Source of the DNA: Gonocerus acuteangulatus
Taxonomy: Eukaryota > Arthropoda > Insecta > Hemiptera > Coreidae
Assembly (NCBI GenBank): GCA_946811695.1
Contig: OX328125.1
Coordinates: 43,272,709-43,336,708, forward strand
Length of the DNA stretch: 64,000 nucleotides
Direction of reading: 5' to 3'
Shown: one piece after another, positions 60,021-64,000 of the stretch
Position numbering within the stretch: position 1 is the first letter of the stretch
Layout of the letters: every line of letters begins with the position of its first letter
Translations under genes and position numbers: made by a program
Notes under the pieces: model-generated
Told to the model about the DNA's origin: nothing
The model's database searches: none
The model's input: only the letters and a program-made list of their open reading frames with translations

Positions 60021-63000
60021 TAAATTGCATTTATCAGTAAAAGGAATATTTTAGTAAAACAAAGTAAGAAAATGGGAAACGCATTGGTTATAGTGTTTTG
60101 CTAGAGTGACCGTTGAGAAATAGGATGGAGTAATTTCTGCTTAGGATACTGCAAGTTTCCTGTTATGCAATCAAAAATCATCCTTTACTTTGAGATTTCA
60201 TTTCATATTTAAACACCAGCTCCAGTGGCAAGTCAAATGAAAGTGAGATTATAGGAAACCGACCACATAGGAAACCGACACTACCAACTCTAAACAGAAA
60301 TTATTCACTCTACCTCCTCAACGTCTGCTCTAAGAAAACTCTATTACAAACATATTTCTCATTTACTCACTTTGTTATACTAAAATATTCATTTTACTGT
60401 TCAATGCAATGACAAAATTGTTTCATTCGATTCTTCATGTCAAATTACCAATAAAAAATGTACATCGAAACCTATAAACGCGAAGATACTATTTTTTTGT
60501 GTGAATTTCACCTCAAAAACAGTGTTCCGGGAGGCGGATTCTGCTGGTTAACAACCATGACCTTTTGCTGGAGGCAAAGTATTTTTATACCAATTTTTAT
60601 CCAAATCGATCCAGATTTGGTGCTGCTAGAGTGCACAAAGACATATAAATAATATAAAAATAAAGAACCACTGGTACTTTTGTGACCAATGGAGTCTGAA
60701 ACAATTGTGTCATAAGTTTGACGTCATAAGGGCTAAAATTCATTAAACTAATAAATTAAATTACTGTTGTAAAGAGTCTCTTTTCTTAAAGTCTCTAAAA
60801 ATAGACATTAGTTTTTTTAAACTTTTGTAATTGAATAACTGATTTACTGAAGTGTATTTTTACAAAATCAGGTGTGATTGAGCCAAAAACGATAGTTGGA
60901 GTTCCTTCAACAACGCAATTGTTATGCCACTGAAGTCTAAATAAGAATCCTGCATTTACATAAGCGTGGACATTCTGTCTTCTTGGCATAATCTGAAAAC
61001 AAAGATTTACAAATAATTTATTGAAAGTCTGCTTCAACTTAATTATACTCTCTATCACTCGATATCGCACTAGTATTTCTAAAGTGACAAAGCTAAAAAA
61101 AAAAAAAAAAAAAAAACTCAACTGAAAATGTGTCACTCTTGCCTATGTAGGGGAATAGCTTTAAAAAAAGGAAGAGTGACACATGTTCCCTCTGGTGTAC
61201 AAGCTCTGAAGCTAGGTGCATACAGTTTTGATGGTTGAGATATTTACCAATGTCTTACATAGTCATAACAGAAAACCCCTGATTTTTTATTTGTGTCACT
61301 TAACAAATAATCGTGCGATATGTCTAAGCTATATTCTAATTACTTAATGTGGATTATCAATATTCTTTAAAGCAAACAGTTCCAAATCTCATTTTATAAT
61401 AAATTTTAAATTAATACAGTATTTCATCTATTCGTGTTTGTTCGACCATTTATTGAATGATTAGGAAATATTTCGCTATTTTGAAGGGTTTAGGATCTTT
61501 GGTTGTGCATTTAAACATAGGCTACCAGGGATGTAGCATAAATAACTTGCAGTGTGCCACACTTACTATGCTGGAGTCATATCACTAATTGTTCCTATGC
61601 TTTTAAAATAAAACGCTTCTCAACACCATGACCGGGTGCTCTGGTTAATAATATTGGAATAATTGATTAAACATTGAGTCCATACTTAAACATCATATCT
61701 TACTTATATTTTTAAATTCTTTCACCCATATTACTTTAAACATAACAATAAAGAATACTGATAGAATTTCCAAGTACCTTGAATGACTGGAACAAATAGT
61801 GGATGCTACTCAATGCAGGAATAGTTATATATAAAATTATCTTCTTGTACATATTCATTTCAAGAAAGTGTATCAGAGGTATCGTATCCTCCAAGCCAGT
61901 TGAATCTCCTGACAATAAATAAATAATGGATAAGATTACTACCAACAGAATAATGAAGTAACTGTTTATGGGAACTATGATTTTTCAAAACATAATCCTA
62001 ATCAAGAGAATGACTTTAATTGTAGATAATGTAAATCATATTTGGACTTCTTGCACGGAAATTTTAATATTAACTGAATTTTAATTGTTTTTAAAAATCC
62101 TTATTTTTTCACAAGTAACTTCTAGGCATTTCAATAGTTCAATGAGTTGAATACATTATTAATTATCAAGACCATCTTATCCAAAAGATATCTACATTTC
62201 AATTGTTGAAGGATTTCATTTTATGTTATTTTTTTCACCATTTGGTGATAAAACCTCTTCTTTTTCCTTCTTCATACACTATGTGGGAAGGAATTAAATT
62301 CAAAACTATTTCGACCATTTCTTTAGTATATATTATCTTTTTATCAGATCAATGAACAACAAAAGAACTTCACTAAGTTGTTATTTTTTGTTTTTTTAAT
62401 ATTCTTGTCTAAATCTTTACGCACCATAGAATTTCATAAGTTCATCAATTTACTCAATTACTGGGCATATTGTACGGTAATTTAACATTTATCTGAGTGT
62501 ACAGTCAGTCAGAATATGGGTTATGGATAACAGTATATTACAGCAGGTACAAGTAAGCCTGTCCTGTCGTGATATATCATATGAATAAGTCAATCCTGCA
62601 TGGCCAATCCTGGAATAGCATAAAATAACTTCTCGTCTCTTGATTATTAAAAAAGTTACAAGAGGGAATTTTAAGATAAGCGTAAAAAATCAAATGATGA
62701 AAACAAAGTTGCTAGCACCCGTGCCTAGGGTTATGGGGTCAATTCTCACTAGGATTGGAGGCGGCTTTTCTTAAAAAAAAAAAAGAAGCAGAAAGGCATC
62801 ACTTCTGACCTGGCTAGAAAAAAATGGCAACCTATAGATAATCCTTCCCAAGAAATCTGCGTTATTAATAAAGGGAAGTCAAAAATGAAATTATTTAAAT
62901 AATGCACATGAAATTGACATTGTTACAACACAAAATATATTATTGTACAAATAAATGTTATGCTTACGGATTGTTATTAACGCTCCACATGTTTCCAGTA

Positions 63001-63070
63001 TAAGAAAAATATCAGAAGGAAATTCACGATGTCTATGTTTTATCATTAAGTTTCCGGCAAGAGTTGCAAT
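35491..63070 (-). CDS. AOX: Aldehyde oxidase, C-terminal 942 codons, 20 exons
   Basis: Molybdo-flavoenzyme of the xanthine oxidase family that oxidises aldehydes and N-heterocycles, using a molybdenum cofactor, FAD and two 2Fe-2S clusters. Twenty GT-AG exons with consistent phases encode 942 residues up to the stop. The 2Fe-2S domain and first part of the FAD domain lie beyond the right edge (the family is about 1,250-1,350 residues). The order is FAD domain ([31 protein letters not shown]), linker, then Mo domain ([66 protein letters not shown]) and ATGEPPL, which holds the catalytic Glu (exon 35642-35752). GAYGAK, not GGFGGKE, and [13 protein letters not shown] favour aldehyde oxidase over xanthine dehydrogenase. 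Introns hold large transposons but no splice site is damaged. Confidence 0.95.
35642..35752 (-). CDS. AOX: Aldehyde oxidase exon s (catalytic Glu)
   Basis: Encodes [11 protein letters not shown] with the catalytic Glu, and [18 protein letters not shown]; phase 1 out before GTAAGT. Confidence 0.94.
35878..35974 (-). CDS. AOX: Aldehyde oxidase exon r
   Basis: Encodes [16 protein letters not shown] and NPKGVLRSK; phase 1 out. Confidence 0.93.
36600..36780 (-). repeat. Decayed R1-related fragment
   Basis: 'ttaagaaattgtgataagtg', 'aaccattagaaagcctcatt' and 'ctacaaaaaagact' match the minus-strand order of R1 in degraded form. Inside an aldehyde oxidase intron. Confidence 0.45.
36964..37125 (-). 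CDS. AOX: Aldehyde oxidase exon q
   Basis: 54 codons, phase 0-0. Encodes [20 protein letters not shown], then [10 protein letters not shown] and LLTNRTW. Confidence 0.94.
37207..37300 (-). CDS. AOX: Aldehyde oxidase exon p
   Basis: Encodes [18 protein letters not shown] and DILTGQYQ; one base completes the preceding Met codon. Confidence 0.92.
37583..37910 (+). repeat. R2 repeat copy with SINE-A-like tail
   Basis: Signature 'ggctgactcacaggaactgc' and the hairpin segment, then 'ggcagtagctactctaagcg'. It ends with the SINE-A-type tail ('ctatagattacctatccc' ... 'gaactttaaaatttaaa'), so R2 and SINE-A share a 3' module. Confidence 0.65.
38306..38436 (-). CDS. AOX: Aldehyde oxidase exon o
   Basis: Encodes [18 protein letters not shown] and GVNLNASY; phase 2 out (GTAAGC). 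Confidence 0.92.
39644..39772 (-). CDS. AOX: Aldehyde oxidase exon n
   Basis: 43 codons, phase 0-0. Encodes [18 protein letters not shown] and [11 protein letters not shown]. Confidence 0.92.
39982..40140 (-). CDS. AOX: Aldehyde oxidase exon m
   Basis: 53 codons, phase 0-0. Encodes [16 protein letters not shown] and [14 protein letters not shown], a Mo-cofactor contact loop. Confidence 0.94.
40468..40661 (-). CDS. AOX: Aldehyde oxidase exon l
   Basis: Encodes [16 protein letters not shown] and [13 protein letters not shown]; donor GTAGGT in phase 0. Confidence 0.92.
41115..41310 (-). CDS. AOX: Aldehyde oxidase exon k
   Basis: Encodes [19 protein letters not shown] and ends TWTRAPG; phase 1 out. 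Confidence 0.92.
41780..41835 (+). repeat. SINE-A tail fragment
   Basis: Short 3' tail-like segment ('ttatttataagtggtcctta', 'aaaatttaaat'). No head. Confidence 0.4.
42002..42185 (-). CDS. AOX: Aldehyde oxidase exon j
   Basis: Encodes [19 protein letters not shown] and [13 protein letters not shown]; phase 0 out (GTATTT). The GAYGAK variant is typical of aldehyde oxidases. Confidence 0.94.
42690..42870 (-). CDS. AOX: Aldehyde oxidase exon i
   Basis: Encodes [17 protein letters not shown] and [16 protein letters not shown]; phase 2 out. Confidence 0.92.
43523..43733 (-). CDS. AOX: Aldehyde oxidase exon h
   Basis: Acceptor at tttAG before CTGTTTTGC. Encodes [16 protein letters not shown], including the conserved Gln near the Mo centre; phase 1 out. 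Confidence 0.92.
43864..44637 (+). mobile_element. Non-autonomous Helitron in aldehyde oxidase intron
   Basis: Begins A|TCTACTATATATTTGTCAAA and ends with a CCGTG-acgaag-CACGG hairpin, GTATTCAG and CTAG|T at 44634-44637. All Helitron end signals are present. The same ends flank 11630-12609. A MITE fragment is nested at about 44160-44392. Confidence 0.85.
44160..44392 (+). mobile_element. hAT-like MITE, nested and left-truncated
   Basis: Internal segments ('ggggtatggaatactatcaa', 'tcttatttaatttattttta', 'aaatcaaaatttcggggggg') and the right end TATATACGCCCACG with one change. The CATGGGCG left end is absent. Confidence 0.75.
44815..45110. repeat. Fold-back repeat with hammerhead-like motif
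   Basis: The segment near 44840-44912 ('acaagtgaaaatgggtttta' ... 'ccttcatcag') is the inverted form of 45016-45090 ('ctgatgaaggcttgaatttc' ... 'ccaattttcatttgtaaaat'). Each arm has CTGATGA ... CGAAAC, as in the hammerhead core. Typical of Penelope-type terminal repeats. Confidence 0.55.
45373..45471 (-). CDS. AOX: Aldehyde oxidase exon g
   Basis: 33 codons, phase 0-0. Encodes [18 protein letters not shown], ending in a run of Glu. Confidence 0.9.
45588..45974 (-). repeat. 3' LTR of gypsy element
   Basis: 387 bp, TGTTGGGATT ... GCTGCTACA. Nearly identical to 51056-51455, which suggests a recent insertion. A purine-rich tract (AGGGGGGGAGCAA on the minus strand) borders it inside. Confidence 0.93.
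45970..46322 (-). pseudogene. pol: C-terminal tail of gypsy pol
   Basis: Continues the integrase frame after a TGA at 46322-46320 ([16 protein letters not shown]). A one-base shift follows near 46265, then the frame reads [15 protein letters not shown] and a Pro/Ser-rich tail to 45970. The tail resembles the C-terminal extension typical of gypsy integrases. Confidence 0.75.
46320..48024 (-). CDS. pol: gypsy pol, RNase H and integrase part
   Basis: Open frame of more than 555 codons. It holds the end of the RT ([15 protein letters not shown]), RNase H ([40 protein letters not shown]), the integrase zinc finger ([15 protein letters not shown] ... CIPCQ), the catalytic core ([44 protein letters not shown]) and the start of the C-terminal domain. 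The frame is continuous with the upstream RT part across the hAT insertion: the split falls within one Leu/Gly-rich motif after VDF. Codons are intact, so the element was probably active shortly before the hAT insertion. Confidence 0.93.
48033..49470. mobile_element. hAT element with perfect 148-bp TIRs and ETS-like site arrays
   Basis: 1,438 bp. Terminal inverted repeats 48033-48180 and 49323-49470 are identical over 148 bp and start CAGAGTTGGGCAAACGTTAG. Perfect 8-bp target duplication CTAGGAAG (48025-48032 and 49471-49478) in the gypsy pol frame. The inside is itself a broad palindrome: left-arm units with a 94-bp period and right-arm units in inverted order, rich in CCGGAAGT. No transposase, so it is non-autonomous. 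Confidence 0.95.
48185..49290. repeat. Tandem/inverted array of about 94-bp units
   Basis: 'ggtctaaagttgtccagatt' recurs at 48313, 48407 and 48501 (spacing 94). Inverted copies ('aatctggacaacttcggacc' type) fill 48650-48990. Each unit has two or three GGAAG-core sites. Small frames here are by-products. Confidence 0.92.
49451..51045 (-). pseudogene. gag-pol: gypsy gag and reverse transcriptase part
   Basis: The minus frame is open from about 51045 but has no in-frame ATG at the top: the ATG near 51030 is one base out of frame. The first in-frame ATG is at 50872. Gag part: [45 protein letters not shown]. After [10 protein letters not shown] the zinc knuckle and the DTG part of the protease are missing (in-frame deletion). 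The protease end ([15 protein letters not shown]) and RT ([52 protein letters not shown] at the active site) follow. The RT breaks off at VDFL, where the hAT element inserted. Confidence 0.88.
51056..51455 (-). repeat. 5' LTR of gypsy element
   Basis: 400 bp, TG...CA. Differs from the 3' LTR by a 13-base T-rich insertion (near 51365-51377) and a few substitutions. Confidence 0.93.
51690..51805 (-). CDS. AOX: Aldehyde oxidase exon f (start of Mo domain)
   Basis: Encodes [20 protein letters not shown]; donor GTGAGT in phase 0. The next intron, 6.2 kb, contains the gypsy element. Confidence 0.92.
53225..53390 (-). CDS. AOX: Aldehyde oxidase exon e (linker)
   Basis: Phase 0 in, 1 out. Encodes the linker between the FAD and Mo domains, ending [14 protein letters not shown]. 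Confidence 0.9.
54076..54285 (+). mobile_element. SINE-A, full copy
   Basis: Head 'ggcctggtggccgtgagtgt', B box GGTTCGATTCC near 54136, body, and tail 'atataatggactttaaaatt'. In the aldehyde oxidase intron between exons d and e. Confidence 0.9.
54560..54720 (+). repeat. Possible SINE-like repeat
   Basis: 'aaggcgtgtcaacccctggg' and 'atgaacacaggcacatg' match the order near 4163-4210. Boundaries unclear. Confidence 0.35.
55163..55330 (-). CDS. AOX: Aldehyde oxidase exon d
   Basis: 56 codons, phase 0-0, donor GTAAGG. Encodes [16 protein letters not shown] and [12 protein letters not shown] at the end of the FAD domain. The preceding 5.5-kb intron holds a broken multi-copy gene, the piggyBac MITE and SINEs. 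Confidence 0.9.
55896..57606 (-). pseudogene. Broken copy of a multi-copy arthropod gene family
   Basis: Minus strand, ATG 57606. The N-terminus ([21 protein letters not shown]-x2-C, later C-x2-C) looks like a zinc-binding domain. An acidic Ser-rich linker and a core ([31 protein letters not shown]) follow to a stop at 56515. The frame changes near 56525 ([17 protein letters not shown]) and again near 56450 ([14 protein letters not shown]). It then stays open to 55896 ([44 protein letters not shown]) with a basic tail. I recognise this as an uncharacterised, intron-poor protein family repeated in many arthropod genomes, probably transposon-derived. The function is unknown. It lies within an aldehyde oxidase intron in the same orientation. 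Confidence 0.7.
58609..59861. mobile_element. piggyBac-type MITE
   Basis: 1,253 bp with terminal inverted repeats CCCTTTCCGTAC (58609-58620 and 59850-59861) and exact TTAA duplications (58605-58608 and 59862-59865). The left subterminal region has about three repeats of 'ccgtggacttgtacagcagt'. No transposase. It carries a SINE-B at 59006-59223. Confidence 0.9.
59006..59223 (-). mobile_element. SINE-B nested in piggyBac MITE
   Basis: Minus strand: GGGGTCTCCCGTGGTCTAAT head, B box GGTTCGATTCC near 59165, '...tagatgcggcgt' and a poly(A) tail of more than 40 (the T-run at 59006-59048). Perfect 11-bp target duplication GTTAAGATCTT (58995-59005 and 59224-59234). Confidence 0.94.
59965..60019. repeat. 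Poly(T) tract
   Basis: T-run of about 50 with one C. Probably the poly(A) tail of another retroposon in minus orientation, though no body is recognised next to it. Confidence 0.7.
60440..60740 (+). repeat. R1 right-half fragment, diverged
   Basis: 'gggaggcggattctgctggtt' and 'aaagaaccactggtactttt' follow the order of R1 ('gtgggcggattttgatggtt' ... 'gaaccaccgttattttcgg') without the TA tract or hairpin. Confidence 0.55.
60864..60992 (-). CDS. AOX: Aldehyde oxidase exon c (FAD domain)
   Basis: 43 codons, phase 0-0. Encodes [18 protein letters not shown] and ends ITPDF before GTAAAA. That donor joins cleanly to [13 protein letters not shown] in the next exon. Confidence 0.88.
61778..61908 (-). 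CDS. AOX: Aldehyde oxidase exon b (FAD domain)
   Basis: Acceptor ttgtcag, donor GTACTT, ends in phase 0. Encodes [19 protein letters not shown] up to SFK. Confidence 0.88.
62705..62905 (+). repeat. SINE-A, diverged copy
   Basis: B-box-like 'ggggtcaattctcact', body ('gcagaaaggcatcacttctg', 'cctggctagaaaa', 'cctatagataat') and tail ending 'taataaagggaagtcaaaaa'. Older than the other copies. Confidence 0.7.
62968..63070 (-). CDS. AOX: Aldehyde oxidase exon a (FAD domain)
   Basis: First exon seen in the window; phase 0 in, phase 1 out (donor GTAAGC). Encodes [14 protein letters not shown] and [14 protein letters not shown], the FAD-binding part. Confidence 0.9.
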
Positions 63071-63956
63071 CTGAAAATAAAATTAAAAGAAGTTTTCAGA
63101 AATAAATAGATGTTTCTGATACTATCAATGTTAATCTAATAATTTACTACTTTTTATTCAGTTACTATATGAACCTTTGTCATGCCAAAGGCTAATGAAT
63201 CCACGATGGGAGAAGAGCTTCTTAGGACAAGTACACGTCAGTAGACATTTAGCCTCGAGATCTTGTTTAATGATAGTCCATACACTGATTAGGTAAATTT
63301 TAGATGGTCTCTCAGGAAGCTGCGCCCCTACAGCCAAGATATCAGGAAGAAAAATGTATAGGGGGAAAAGTTTACTTACAGGACCAAGTCTAGACCTGGC
63401 CTCATTTCCTATTCTTCAGGGATGAATCTGGTCCACCAGAAAGTATCAGGTTTTTGACCAATATTAGATAATTAGCCATTTAGATTTAGTCACTAGCTCT
63501 GTTGTCAGAATCATCAATTCCTTGTGCTTTTTCTCGTAATGGCCACTAAATTAATTATTTATATGGAATTATTTTCCTGCCCTGCTCATAACACAGCTTC
63601 TTTTCTCAAGCCTTATGTTTTCCAATTCATTTTCAGCAAATATTTAACTGCATACTTGGAATTATAGTAAACTGACATTTAACTCATCACGATCCTTAGG
63701 ATCTTGGCTCCTTTAAATAAGTTAAAATTTTTTACATTTTTTTGATGTGTTTTATTCCCGGTTGCTGGTTCTTCTTATCTCTAGAATGATTAGTATCCTG
63801 CAACAGGTGTTATCAGCACACGTGGCTAAGTAATTGGCAAACACTTCCTGAAACATAGACCTTAAAAGTCCACAATAGTTATGTAAACTGAGAATATTCC
63901 TCAGAACCGCAGGAAATGACTTTAGTAAATATCACACTCATTACTTTTAAAAAAAA
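63071..63956. other. Aldehyde oxidase intron, no further exon seen
   Basis: No minus-strand stretch resembling the upstream FAD or 2Fe-2S domain was found, so the next 5' exon probably lies beyond the window. Confidence 0.5.
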
Positions 63957-64000
63957 GGAGGCCCAGTGGGCATGAGTGTTAAGGCGTGAGCACTTAACAC
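63957..64000 (+). mobile_element. SINE-A head, cut by window end
   Basis: 'ggaggcccagtgggcatgag' and 'ttaaggcgtgagcacttaac', the tRNA-like A-box region. The rest lies outside. Confidence 0.85.

Overview
This is a window of arthropod nuclear DNA, most likely insect. It is AT-rich and carries two spliced host genes with canonical GT-AG introns. It also holds many (TA)n microsatellites, tRNA-derived SINEs, Helitrons, hAT and piggyBac elements, gypsy/copia retrotransposons, and two fossils of single-stranded DNA viruses. The aldehyde oxidase protein resembles the insect AO branch.

Layout. (1) 1-10.8 kb: no gene. It holds nested short repeats: an hAT-like MITE family with TATATACGCCCATG ends and 8-bp target duplications, SINEs, a Helitron, and two large copies of an AT-rich repeat (R1) that ends in a strong hairpin. 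(2) 10,900-15,496 (+): a complete TruB-family pseudouridine synthase gene (TRUB2-like), five exons, 309 codons. (3) 16-32.4 kb: a graveyard of mobile and viral DNA. In order it holds a LINE (-), a CRESS-DNA-virus-like insertion with three same-strand ORFs (+), a Penelope-like element with GIY-YIG domain (-), an unidentified coding fragment (-), copia (+), gypsy pol (-), piggyBac (-), a densovirus-like NS1 fragment (-), an LTR-element gag with leader and tRNA-Lys-type primer site (-), a complete non-autonomous LTR element nested in that element's LTR (-), and gypsy integrase (-). Apart from the CRESS insertion and copia, these remnants lie on the minus strand, as in a unidirectional piRNA-cluster-type locus. 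(4) 35.5-63.1 kb (-): the C-terminal 942 codons of an aldehyde oxidase gene in 20 exons, running off the right edge. The 2Fe-2S domain and the start of the FAD domain lie beyond 64 kb. Its introns hold a Helitron, a nearly full-length gypsy element (45,588-51,455) broken by an hAT element with perfect 148-bp terminal inverted repeats and arrays of ETS-like CCGGAAGT sites, a broken copy of a multi-copy arthropod gene family, a piggyBac-type MITE with TTAA duplications, and several SINEs.

The most notable item is the CRESS-virus-like insertion at 17,353-19,811. It keeps an open capsid-like ORF, an open superfamily-3 helicase domain with part of the HUH nickase, and a third ORF I do not recognise. 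The Rep frame is broken by one stop and one frameshift. The Rep C-terminus and Cap N-terminus are encoded by the same purine-rich stretch (Glu-rich in one frame, Arg-rich in the other). All exon boundaries were read by eye from splice consensus and reading phase. Family names come from recognised motifs, not from a database search.
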